A stretch of DNA of 64,000 nucleotides from Chrysoperla carnea (Eukaryota; Arthropoda; Insecta; Neuroptera; Chrysopidae), in contig NC_058342.1 of NCBI RefSeq assembly GCF_905475395.1, forward strand, positions 37,651,640-37,715,639, read 5' to 3'. A program made the translations under genes and the position numbers. The first letter of the stretch is position 1, and the number at the start of each line of letters is the position of its first letter. Below are positions 24,715 to 37,300 of the stretch, in pieces. Under the pieces are notes generated by a model that was not told the origin of the DNA, ran no database searches, and worked only from the letters and a program-made list of their open reading frames with translations.

Positions 24715-26045
24715 ATTTTTGATAAATTATTACCCGAACCATCAAAATATTATTCAATACTTCTCTTGTTCACTTAACTACAATTCACTTCGATTAATAA
24801 TTTTCAATTTTTTTTTGATAAAACGGAAGATTTATATAAAAAATGATGAAAAAAACTCAAAAAATTGTGGGGGTACTGTTAGCTCTTTTTAGATACAAAA
24901 CATAACTTTGATCCAAAAAAACATGTAAATCAAATTCGTTTTATAATAAAATGAAGGATTTTTAGTAGTTCTACGAAAGTTAGAGTTCGCTACTCAATTT
25001 CTGATTGAAATTTATTTTCAATTTCGTTATTATTTCAATTAAAAAAAAGGCTGGACCAGTATCATTCAATTCTCTGCGATTTTCCTGTTTTATCATTTCT
25101 AGACTTTTGATAGTTTTTTAAGGGAGGAATATTTCTTTTTTTTTTAAAAACAAATTAAAGAACAGTGAATCTAGTGAATTGTAGTTGATGTAGGTATCTA
25201 ATAATATTTTGATGACTTCTGTACTTGAAATAATCAAATAAAACAAATGAAATTAAAATACAAATATCATGAAAAGATTTTAAAATGTAAATATAAACAA
25301 ATAAAAAAAAGAATTCGTACATATCATTACAGTTTTTAATTATTTTATTTAATTTTACCTTAATTTATACCTAACAAGTGACAAAAAAAAAAACAATTGA
25401 CTGAGTTAATTGTTAAATGCCATGTATAGACATAGTCAATTACGCAATCGTTTTTATTTTTATATCATGTGAGTAAAGAAAAATATCTACTCTTAGATAG
25501 CCACACATTTACTCCCTCGTGGGTAAATAGTGTTGTTATGGGTAAGTAATTTTCAAACAAAAGTGTTCCATGTCTAACGGTTTACAAGATGGGTCCTACG
25601 GACCAAAGACCCAATTGACCTATGTTGTTCATTTACGAACTTGACCCCACTTTTTACGTCCTAAGCACGCTATAAAAATTTCAGCTTGATATCTCTTTTC
25701 ATTTTTGAGTTAAGAAATATTAAATGCGTGAAAAGTATGACTGTAGTAATGGAGTTCTGCTGCTCATAAATTTATTTTATTTGTGGAGCAACCTGTATAA
25801 ATTGTATCCGGTATTTGTCAATAACCGGAACTACGAGAGATGTAAAAATATAAAAACAGATTTAAAATAATTGTTTATGATTATTTGTAGCGTGGAGCAG
25901 TGCAGCCGTGGAGGGACATATTAGTTACACATTTTACAACATCGACATAGCTTTTTATTTGTTTTCGAAATGATTGAATATCAATAATTATTGATTAATC
26001 AATAATTCTATAAATAATTAAATAATTAGAAAATTATATTTAAAT
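24715..26045. other. Intergenic region between neuropeptide and esterase genes
   Basis: AT-rich 3' flank with no ORF of note. It contains family K (25388-25450, reverse), family L (25625-25710) and family O (25738-25785, GGAGTTCTGCTGCTC) repeat copies. No clear TATA/initiator pair was seen before the esterase start. Confidence 0.5.
25625..25710 (+). repeat. Dispersed repeat family L, copy 3
   Basis: TTCATTTACGAACTTGACCC then CGTCCTAAGCACGCTATAAA and AATTTCAGCTTGATATCTC. The best-preserved copy in the window. Confidence 0.65.
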
Positions 26046-29000
26046 ATGATTAGAAATATTAAGTATATTTATTATGTAATCATTTTTAATTACGTTATTT
26101 TTGTGATTGAATGTGAGGAGCCAACAGTTTTATTAAATCAAGGCACTATTGTTGGGGTAAGTGTGAAAAATTTAACTTCATTTCTTAGTTTAATCAAAAT
26201 CAAATGTAAGAACGCAATTCATACAATTTCTTTGCTTCAAGATATGTCGAAATCAAAAAACACTAAAAATTGAAAAACTAAAGAAATTGTTTTCAATTTC
26301 ATTCCATAAATTTTTCACCAAAAAATCTCTCTAGTTTATAAAAAAAAAAGCTCCAAAAATGTTTAAAATTTAATGAGGATATTATATTTTAGGTGCAAAT
26401 ATATCCAGAAAATTATCCAAACCCAATTCATGCATATTTGGGAATACCGTATGCTTTACCACCAATCGGAAGTCGGCGATTTGCTGTAAGTAACGGCTAT
26501 TTTTATACCATGCATATATTTTATTATCTCATTTTCATGCTGAATAAATTGATTATTGATTTTAGCCGCCAGAAAAACATCCGGGGTGGAACAAAACATT
26601 ATATGCAGCAAACATACCACCAAATTGTCCACATTTACCTTCAAAGAGGTCATCTGCGATCGAACAGCATCAGTCACGTTCATACGATTCCGATACTCAA
26701 AGTGAAGATTGTCTTTACTTAAATATTTGGACCCCTGTGGTAAGTCCACAAACGATTTTCCAAGACTGATTCCCCATTAAAATCTAATCGAATGTCGAAT
26801 CTAATCGTTTGTTTTGCAGATATCAAAACGCATGATGAACACCAGAATTCCAGTGCTTGTATTTTTTGATGGAAATCACTATACAAATGTGAATGACCTA
26901 CATCCAATCCCTGGACAAGATTTGGCCGCTGAAGGAATTGTTGTGATCACAGCAAATTATCGTTTAAATGTTTTTGGTTTTTTATGTTTTGGCAATCATG
27001 AGTCACGCGGTAATATGGGTCTGTTTGATCAATATATGGTCTTATTGTGGATACAAGAAAATATTAGCCAATTTGGTGGGGATCCAAATATTGTTACGTT
27101 TATGGGGTATTCCTCTGGCGCAACTAGTATTTTGTATCATTTGACATCTCCAAGAACTAAGGGTATAAATTTCTCAATTTTTTTAAAATTAAATCTATTT
27201 TTCCGAAAATCTCAAATTTTATTAAAATCTATTAAGTATATATTTTATTTTAGATTTATTCTCACATGTGATATTAATGTCGTCGGATAGCAGTGCATTA
27301 ATCAATAATTATGAATATTTATCATATCAAGAACATGTAATCAATAATTCATTACAGATTGCTCAAAAAGTCGGGTGTCCAATCAGTGATCAACGACACA
27401 CGTTGCAATGCTTACGCTATAATACATCTACTCAAAAATTATTATCAGCCTTTGAGGGAATATATTCTAACAACGAAAAGGTATTTACAAAATTTTGCTA
27501 TTCAACAAGAAAAAAAATTAATTTTATTACAAAAATTTTTTCCCGAAAACTAGAACCGACGAAAAATGTACACAAAGTATTTTCTCCGAATTCAAAAAGT
27601 ATTTTCTGGAATATTTTTTTGTTTTTCTAGAATGTTTCACAAAAGCACTAGTTGAAGTTAACTTGAAAAAAATCAACACACTTTTTTTATAGTTTTGGAG
27701 AAAATGAACACCTTTTTCTCAAAATAACCGTACATATTGAACTGATTTAAAAATTGATTGCATTTTTAGGCTCATAATAATTACATACCAATGCTAGGAC
27801 CGATAGTTGATAATTTTTTACCATCAAAAGATCAATACATTATTCAAAATCCACTAGAAGCATTTAAACATGGACAATTATGGAATATTCCAATATTAAT
27901 TGGATTCAATAACTTAGAAGTGATTAATGGTAAGTTTAGTACAACGCTCTGATATGTATTTGGCCATTTCTGAACGAGACAAACTTGTACTACAAAGACT
28001 CGGATTGGGGTGTTTGAAAGATGTATACCTTATAAGTTGGCTCCCAGACTACAGAGTAGATTTGGTTGTGAGTCTTTTTTTCCAGGTCTTATTCACTACG
28101 AGTTTTTTAAAATGTGGCTTATTATAGAATTTATTTTTTTTTTTTTAGATAAATGGATGCAAATGATTAAAAATATAAAGGACATAAATGAATTAAATCA
28201 ATTTATAAACAATTCATTAATTGATTTAATTAAAAATGTTGTTAACATTTATAATTCAAACGATACAACGATATTGGATCTACATAAAAATCAAATAAAT
28301 CAATTCATTTACAATTTAATTGATTGGAAATATTCAATGAATTTGAATGATCAAATCAATATGATTGATTTGAATCAATACATTTATGATGCTTTATATA
28401 AGATACAATTGATTTATTCGCAAGTGTTGTACGATGCACCGATTATTGAACAAATCAAATTGATTCAGAAGACAACACAGCCCATTTATTTTTATATATT
28501 TACATATTCCGATGCTTATGACTTGAATGTGTATCATTTTAACTTTACAGGTAAGTGAAAGTACATTTACATTTTGTAATATTAATTTAAAAAAGACATA
28601 CTTATCATTTAGTAGTCAACCCAATATGTGTGTACATTCCCCATTAAAATTTTACAATCGGACAAAATGAAAAGTTACTTACTCCTCAATTGATTCCCTA
28701 GGTTCGATACATGGCAATGATCTTCCCTATTTATTTGGACCAACATTATTTCAACAAATAACCCGTCGTAGACCCAAAATTATTGAGAAATATTTAATGA
28801 AACAAATGAAAGCGTTATGGTCAAATTTTATTAAAATTGGGTAAGCTAGCATTATTTGATGGGGGCCTAAAAGAGTACAAAGATTACATACAAAGTATAT
28901 ATTTAATTGGTAGGCATCCAACCGTACAAGTGTTCAACACATCACAATGGCGTCCTTTCAATGACAACTCATACATACAAATAATTGGAGCTTCTTCTTT

Positions 29001-29790
29001 ATCACAGAATCAATTTGAGCCAAACGACAAAACAAATTTTAATGTGGACCTCTATTTACATGACATCACTTTTTGGAATGATTATCTTATCAAATTCATA
29101 CGAGATTCTTATCAGTTATGTAAATTATCGTCATCTTATTTTATTCAAAATAATTTTACTATTGGTGAGTCATTATATTTTACTCAGAATCAGTTATGTT
29201 ATTTTTACTCCAACACCAAGCAAATTGGCAAATTGTGTACTCGCGTGAGAGTGTCCAACGCAAACGTTACTAAGTTATTTTAGACGAGAAAATTTAACAT
29301 TTACCGTGAAAATTTTATAAGTTAGATGGATCGTGATGCCGTAAAAAAAGAAAACATAAAAAACTTTAGTTTTACGCTTTTTCGATATTTTTAAAGAATT
29401 TTTTTACATATACGTGATACAAATTGCCTAGTTTACGATATTTTTATATTATTTTCTTACATTTACGCCATACAAGTTGCCTAGTTGACTAGTTGACTAG
29501 TCTCGTGACAGCTGAACTACTTTTAAGAGTCTATTAGTGACGCCAATGATTCTTCTAAAACACTTGTTGTTGAATTAAAAATATTAATTGATTAATATTA
29601 ATATTAATAATAATAATAAATATTAATTGTTGTAGATGCATTCAAGAATAATAATCATCACACACAAATCTATAGACATGCAACATATACACTGACCGGA
29701 CTCGTGATTGCGTTACTAATTCTATTGTTTATATGCATTGTTTTAATTAAACAACGGTCAAAAGAAAGATTTAATAATATCGATTTTTAA
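26046..29790 (+). CDS. Membrane-anchored carboxylesterase/cholinesterase-like protein
   Basis: Alpha/beta-hydrolase of the type-B carboxylesterase family (includes cholinesterases, neuroligins, gliotactin). Exons: 26046-26156, 26393-26485, 26566-26739, 26820-27162, 27254-27480, 27770-27929, 28149-28550, 28702-28840, 28914-29164, 29636-29790; phases agree, 684 residues. Signal peptide near the start, then YLGIPYALPP, EDCLYLNIWTP, NYRLNVFGF, GNMGLFDQ. Nucleophile elbow GYSSGA, acidic residue in GFNNLEVIN and His in SIHGNDLPYLFG correspond to the Ser-Glu-His triad. The oxyanion segment normally HGGG reads DGNH. A hydrophobic helix near the C-terminus (LVIALLILLFICIVLI) followed by KQRSKERFNNIDF indicates a type I anchor with a very short tail. 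This tail argues against a classical neuroligin or gliotactin. Substrate or partner unknown. Confidence 0.85.
27600..27740 (+). repeat. Dispersed repeat in esterase intron (related to family B core)
   Basis: TTTCTAGAATGTTTCACAAA and ATAGTTTTGGAGAAAATGAA also occur at 42590-42665 inside the long family B copy. Non-coding, in the intron 27481-27769. Confidence 0.6.
28576..28650 (+). repeat. Dispersed repeat family M, copy 2
   Basis: AAAAAAGACATACTTATCAT followed by TTAGTAGTCAACCCAATATG. Lies in the esterase intron 28551-28701 and matches 1856-1935. Confidence 0.65.
29340..29510 (+). repeat. Dispersed repeat family E, copy 1
   Basis: ACGCTTTTTCGATATTTTTA, TTTTACATATACGTGATACA and AATTGCCTAGTTTACG blocks recur at 43850-44005 and partly at 47995-48070. 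It lies in the last esterase intron (29165-29635). Confidence 0.65.
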
Positions 29791-30592
29791 ATTCATCAAC
29801 AACTCCAAACCTTTTTAGAGTTTTCCATTTATAATTTATTATTACCAACAAATTGATTAATTTTTATTCATATTTGTATATATTTTATGTGTATTCAATA
29901 TATTATTAATTATTAATATTGATATTTTTAATTTTGACCAACTCCTTCCCCCATAATGCAAGTTACGTATTTTGCAAGAAAATCTGATATGATAAAAGGA
30001 AATGAATATTATGGAAATGGATTTAACAAATTCAGAAAAAATGAAAATTGGTGGTCAGGATAATTTAGAGAAGAACAAGGATTAATATTTTAAACAGGAT
30101 TAAACGATCTTGAACGAGATAAACCGATTAATTACGGATATCAAAGAGAAACAACAACCGAAAAACTTCAAAAAGAGTCTGTGAGTACATGGGTTTACAA
30201 ACAGACTGACTGACTGAGTAAGCTAGACAGACACAATAATCACTGATCACTGATAGTACATGGACAGACTTACTTAGCTTGTTCAACCTTTTAATCATTT
30301 TTTCCCGAAAAGGTAGACTTATTCACAGTATTGAAGGTCAACGGGGAGGATAAGGGTAACTCTTAGAACACAATATATGAGTTTTCATGAATGTCTGATA
30401 TAAACAAATATTGAAAATTCCGTTAATTCTGGGCATTTTCGCTTTTCCAACGTTTTTAAGGTTTTCAGAACTTCTAAAACCTCCAAATTGAACTCCAGGG
30501 TTGGAAATAGGTTAAATTAGTATCAAAGAAGCAGACTCGTGCGTAGGAATCATTCAAGAGGGTAGAGTTTAAACTTATATACACCTCTACAC

Positions 30593-30643
30593 GGCTGGCG
30601 ATACCCAATATTAGCAGGCATCTAATATTGGCTATCGCCAGTC
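30593..30643. repeat. Short strong hairpin
   Basis: 21-nt arms (GGCTGGCGATACCCAATATT-A at 30593-30613, complement at 30623-30643) pair at 19 of 21 positions around a 9-nt loop. It is GC-richer than its surroundings. Confidence 0.65.
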
Positions 30644-30772
30644 AGAACAACTCAGGCTTGACAACTAACGATACTCTATTAATACTGTTTAACGAGACTT
30701 CCATGAGCTTTCACATAATTTAATAATCCATGTGAAATAAACCATATTCAACATGTCGCTAGCGAGAGGAGA

Positions 30773-30889
30773 ACCATAAACTAGTTAGTTCAGTGGGAAA
30801 ATTGTATATGCTGAAGGAGCATTTCAGGAGTAATTTTTTGATACATCATGTTTTTAAATATTAATATTTGGCGCTAACTAGATTATGGT
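30773..30889. mobile_element. MITE family H, deleted inverted copy
   Basis: Ends ACCATAAACTAGTTAG and CTAACTAGATTATGGT. On the reverse strand it matches the left half of the 11047-11297 element (TTACTCCTGAAATGCTCC, TTCAGCATATACAATT), then jumps to the right terminus: an internally deleted copy. Confidence 0.75.
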
Positions 30890-31333
30890 GAGAGCAAAGC
30901 ATTTCAAGAAATTTGGCCGGCATTGCATCATCGGTGCAAAGGCAATTGCTCCATTCTATTTAAAATAAATATCGGTAATACATTTTCGTTTTTCATTTAT
31001 TACCCCCTCCTCGTTTAAATTCGGTAAATATGATCATATAGTGGTGGAGTTCTGCTGCTCAAAAGTTTTTTTATTGAAACATTTGGCTATCAAAAGCAGA
31101 TGCAACTGTTGATTCTTGTGTAGTTATAATTTAGTACGCACTCGGTATACGTTCAACGTTCACGTTAGTGTGGGGGTTCAGTGCGCCTTGTTACAGTCAT
31201 ACAGTGTATTGTGTATTGTATACTACAGTGAAACATGTTCTAACAATTAACAAGTTTTATTCAATAATGTGCAAAAGTTTTATTGTGTAAATCAATTTGT
31301 TTAAATTTTAAAACAAACCAAAATAAGATAAAA

Positions 31334-34300
31334 ATGGCAGAAGAAAGTTTAACATTAGCTTGTGATAACAATGATAGTATTGAGTATCATATAGTAACTT
31401 TATTTGAGAAAATTGAAGAGTTACGTCGCAACAATTGTGATAAAAATTTATCGATTAACGATGATTATCGTACACATCGCGGTGGAGTTAATCATAAATC
31501 GATACATGTGGAATTACGGAGTGTTGAATTTTGGCGATCAGTTATAGCAGAATGTATGGCATCCTTCTTTTACGTTTTTATTGTTTGCGGAGCAGCTGCC
31601 GGATCTGGTGTCGGTGCTTCCTTATCATCTGTACTTCTTGCAACTGCTCTCGCAACTGGTTTTGCAATGACTACGTTAACACATTGTTTTATACATATTT
31701 CAGGTAAATATCATCTTTCTTTTTTTAGTTCAAAAATTTTCCTAGAAATGTTAGAAATGCATTGTTATCAAAATCAGAGTAACAAGAGCTATCTTGGAAA
31801 TTTTGATACATCAAACTAATTTCAGTTTCTTAGATTGGATTTCTGGAAAAAGGTATCTTTTGTTAGATCTAAGAATCTATCAAAGTTATCGAAATCTACC
31901 TTAAGATTCGTTTCATACCGGCTTAATTTTTTTTGTTCAATTCGGGCAAATTTCTGGATTATTTAAAGACAAAGTATCTTTCAGTCAAGTCAATAAAATC
32001 GAGAAGTGCGAATATTCGCACTGATAACAATCGTTCAAAATATGCGAAAATTTTCATAATTCTGGCATGACAGATATTAAAAATAAAAAAACACTTGAAA
32101 TTGTTACAGGTGCGCATATAAATCCCGCAGTAACATTGGCAATGGCTGTGACGCGAAATGTGTCACCGATTCGTGCTATTATGTTTTTGTTAGCACAATG
32201 TGGCGGAAGTATTGCAGCGGCAGCTGTACTTTATGGGTAAGTGGTTCTTTGTATTCAATGATTCAAGTGTATGTGTATCTTCTTTCACATGTAGATCTAT
32301 AGTTTGTTCTTTTTTATTTGGTGTAGTACACTGTAAATTTAACTACTGACGATGATTGCGTTGCAATCGAAATATCGATATTTAGAGACATGTAAATCTG
32401 TTGTATTTTTTAAATAGAATTTCTTAATATATAATTTTATTTCGAGTATCGTGGTATTTATTTCAATAATTAAATCTTATTCTATTTACCCTAAGTGTAC
32501 TACACTCAATAAAAAAAGAACAAACCCTATGTATATTGTGTGTTTTTGAAGAAAGCTGTTATGAAATGTTTTTTTTTTTGGGCCATACAGCACAAATACA
32601 TACAAATACGATCTTTTTTCTTCCACATGTGTTCAACATATTTTTTTAATCAAAACATGTTAAGATTTTTAAATATTAATTTTTAAGAGGTTATTAAGTA
32701 TGTCGTTATGTTGTTATCCTGTATAAAGTGTGACAAAGTATTCAAATTTAAAGTCGGCGCGGCGTCTGTAAGAAAAGGCCACGCAATAACTACATTGAAC
32801 AAATATTTCAGTAAAATTAAATTTAATGATCTCGATCAGTGGCGGATTTAAGGGGTGGTAATGGACTGGGTATCCACTAGGTCCCCAAAATAGGGCAGAT
32901 TTAAATTTGTTAGGTAAGAGTAAGAGTACCGCAGGGGTGGGGGGCACGAAGTTGATTAGTAAAGACTAAAAAATACCCTATTTACAGTTTTGTCTACTAT
33001 ATCCCGAAAAAAACTCCAAAAAACCTTAAAGCCATGCTTAAACAACATCCTTTCAAGTATTTTAATTCAAGTGATTTAGATCTGTCACAAGAAATTTATA
33101 TAGAACTCGAAGTTTTTAATGTAATGGAATGTATTAGCGTTATTTAAAACTGCTAAATATTCATTTGTTATCAACAGAATTAGTCATCTAATACATTTTA
33201 CAATTTGCAAATTCGTTAAAATTCTTAGTGCCATAATCTTGTTATTTAAAATTCTTTTATTCAGTCACGTAGATTAGTTTTATGGCGATAATTTATAAAA
33301 GTAATAAAAAAAACTTGGTATTGAATGATATTGAATTTCCAAAAATGATCAAAAATACCTTTTTTTTTTATAAATAAATCGTAGGTAGCCAGAAGGTCAC
33401 TAAATAATAGAATAGGTAAAATAATAATAAAATAGAAATATTTTTGTAGAAAGATTTCAAAAGGAAGGTAAAAGATATTCAGGCAGGCAGGCGGATCTGA
33501 TGAATCTGCTCTTCTGGGCTCTAAGTATACCAACATATTTTTAACTACCAGTACCACTGTGTTCAGTGCTGTGGATGTCGTTAATAAAAAAAAAATCCTT
33601 AGGTAAAGGAACGAACATGCATTCAAACTGTAAATAGTACAGGTTGATTTATTAACGCTTACTAATCATAACTTTTTCGATTTTAAGAAAGTTTGGCTAT
33701 AAACTAATTATTCTCCAAAAAAGGGACACTCGGTTGGAACTATGATCCTATCATATCTTCGTATATTATAAATGTAGCACTTACTTTGTTACTCAGCATT
33801 GCAAATTTTTTTAAATTATTTAGCTTTCGATATTTCGAAAACCAAGACAAATATTGAAGTTGAAAATAAGATACAAATAATTTAGCCCCTAAATCTAAAA
33901 TTGCCTTGGTAAACGTACCAACATAGGTCTTAAATCTCAGAAGAAAAATTTCAGGAATGCTCACATTGAATTTTGATTCTAAAGTGAATAAATCAACCCG
34001 TATCATCAGTATATCAGTGTTGTTTATTTATTATTAAACTACAAAAACCTTAAATGGGTGATGGCTGTTATTAAACCATTAAATAGCAGATGTTGAAGAC
34101 GAAATACGAAATATAAAAATACGAATGTATATGTAACAGATCTTAAAAAAAAAAAAACCCTAAAAAATCATATGTATGTTATATGTTGTACAAATACACA
34201 GATACGAACCACTCACATGATCGATAACTACAGTCGCAATCGTCTATAAGGACATCGCAATCGCACATAACGATCAAACGATTCTTACTTCCATTCGGTA

Positions 34301-37300
34301 TCTATTTTGAACATTTATTCTCTTAATTTTGAGTTATATTCACTTTGAAACTTAGAAACAATGAAACGTTAACCAATGAGGCAAACCTAACTAGTCAATA
34401 ACCCTGTAGTCTAACAAAATTAAATAGAATATCATGGTAATAAAGAACAAATTAATGCATCTTTGAAATTCTATTTATGAATTGTTTATTAAGTTGTAAA
34501 CTCTTTGTAAAAAAAAATCCATCACTCTGGGACGTACCTAATCCCCTTTTTTGGGGGGTAGTAAAAAAAAAAAACTATGCATCAAATAAAGAAAAAGTTC
34601 TATTTGAGGTATTTCTACACATTTTCAACGATTTTGACCGAGATGGGCCAATAATAAAATGGAATTTTTTTGCTCATTCAATCAAATGAAAAAGTATTCG
34701 TCTTGTAAACCATTAGAGATAGAACAAAAGTTTAAATATAAAAGTTATTCCTTATAAAAAAATTAACAACTTTCAAATCATTCTTTCGTTAACATCACTG
34801 TTTATCCGTGAGGAAAAACTTTAAATAAGTGTGTTTTCAAGTGAACTTCAACTAGTGCTTTTGTGTATGATTTTGTAGGGTGGTTTGAATGTCGTTATAA
34901 TAGATTTTGACTGTACATGTATTCATCACATAACATAACATTAACAACCACTCCAGTCCACTCCACTCACATGATAAATAATTATATATATCACATGTTC
35001 ACAATTATTAAAAGTTTTACAGGATGTCAGTGGTTCAGTGTTCACTATAAAAAACAACTCCAACTCTACATTCTTCTTAAGTTTTATTTGTTTTTTGTTC
35101 ACCGTCGTTTAAGAGATTCCTATCAAAATTGCATAAATATATCTCGAATTATTTCTTCTTTTTTTTTTTTTGCAATGGATGACAAAAATATTTTATACTA
35201 GGTTATACCCGGGTCACCAAGTCACTTCCACCAAATTCATTTTTTGAGTTATTAGAATTTATTCTCCGAACATTCTGTACATTTTTTATTGAAAAAGATT
35301 TCTTTAAATGTTTAATGTTCAGCAGATTTAACAATAAACGACGATAAAAGAAATTGAGAAATATTTCCCTAAAAAAGTAACCCCCAAAACAGGCTATTTA
35401 GAGGTTTTTCATTTTTCTGCTCGTCAATCAATGAATCAATGCGTATCCCTTTCAAAAATGTCAAAATTTTTGCGCATTCAATAAAAAAGCAACTTATTGA
35501 AATAAAAAAGTTCATACATTAAATAATTTTTGAATAAAACAAAATTAACTTGTTTGTATATGAATTATCACCCCCAACTCTAACCCCAACCCCAACCCCA
35601 AATATAAAAAAAAGCTATAAATAAAAATTCACTTGTTTTGAATTGAAATCTAAATAATAAAAAAAAAACCTGAGCAGCAGAGCTTCATCGCTAAAGTTAT
35701 ATTTCCCCCTCATTTAACATTTCATAGGGTTAGTTAAATTCTTTTTAAAAAAAACTATTATCCATGTTTCTTTTTCAAAGCTGTTTTGGTACGGTTCTGT
35801 CCAAACAGCATGAAGGTATCACCATTAAAGAATATCACAATAAACAAATTCAATGATAGACTGTTTCATAATATTAATTTTTAATTAAATTCATAGACCC
35901 TTCTATATCGAATAATAAGCCAAATACTATTGAATCTATTTATCGATTAAAGAACAAGACTCACGCAAAAATTACATCTGATTATATAGATGATCCATGG
36001 GTCCATGTGGTAATCTGTGATATTTTATTTAATCGCATTCAACATACTATTAGTGAGAGGAGAGTTATAAGTAAAAATGTACTATTTGATAACTAAGAGC
36101 ACTTGATTATGGTATAGTGTACGGTAGTCTTTTGTCTTAACAGACTTTTTATAGTAGTTTGCCGATATTCCATTATCGATAGAAAACCACTTTTTCCATT
36201 TACTTAAACGGAAATTCGTATACATAGTGTATTATGGATTTAAAACACATCCCCGACTGCCTCCGTTAACCTTCGATACAGAACATAAGTGTATATTTTC
36301 GGTGAAAATATTAGTACAAAAAGAGGAATTAGAATTAGATCAAGTGTATGTATGTACATTTAATAAACAAAACATTTACTCTATAAATTGGCCAGAATCC
36401 GTTTACCATTATTTGTGGTTATTGTGGCATTGTATGTATGTATGTGTGTGTGTGGTTAGTTAAGAGTTCTATTGTTACAACATTTACATTTAACATTATA
36501 GTTGAGTTCATTTTAATTCAATTTATTCATTATTTTTTATCATCCCCAACCCAACCCCCTTACACTTACACTTGCACTTACAATACAATAGTTTCAATTA
36601 TTATTTTATTCAATCTCACAATTTATTATCCATTTAAGAGCACATTCTAACTCATTCTATGTTCTCTGTTCTGTTTGTTATTACATTCTATTATCATGAT
36701 TTTATTTTTTATTACATCCAGTGAAAACACGTTGAGAAATAATTCTTTATTTCAAATATCGAGGGATTCGAGTGAATTTTTGATGTTTCGTGCGGCATTG
36801 CGTTTTCGTCGGAGTTTAACTTTATCGAGCCAGATGTTACTGAAATTATCGTGCAAAATTGAATAGTCTAAATCAAAAACATGAGCTCCAGAGCCTTCAT
36901 CGAAATTTTTCTGTTTTAACCACCAAAACCCCTTCTGTGGGCACGGACCTGTAACTGTAACCTACTGCGATATTTCTAACGACATAAAAATGCTCGCGAT
37001 ATCTTACATAGAGAAGAAAATATAGTTCTCTGTTAAACTTTTTTAGCCGCATATTGTTGGGAAGTCCTTAAGGGATGAGGCATCGCACATTCAATATAAT
37101 TAAATTGTCTGTAATGTAATGATATTTAGGTAGTGGTTGACACATGTGTCATATTTCTACCCACCCAACTAATTTCAATCGTCACCCCACGATACAAACT
37201 TTGTATAAAATATTTTCCCATATGATCACATACATATATTTTCCATGTGGTCCATTTTCTCACACACAATTTTATGAAAATTAACACATTAAAATTATTT

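Larger units (their letters stand above)
29791..31333. other. Intergenic region between esterase and big brain
   Basis: No gene seen. It contains the 30593-30643 hairpin, a deleted family H MITE (30773-30889) and a family O copy (about 31010-31080). The last 150 bases before the bib ATG form its presumed 5' leader; a TCAGT initiator-like match lies at 31178-31182 without a well-placed TATA box. Confidence 0.5.

Noticed and set aside
26456-26907. Antisense ORFs under the esterase exons
   Set aside because: Shadows of the coding exons on the + strand.
33261-34006. Two - strand ORFs (121 and 88 codons) in bib intron 2
   Set aside because: Hydrophobic AT-rich chance translations with no motif or supporting splice structure.
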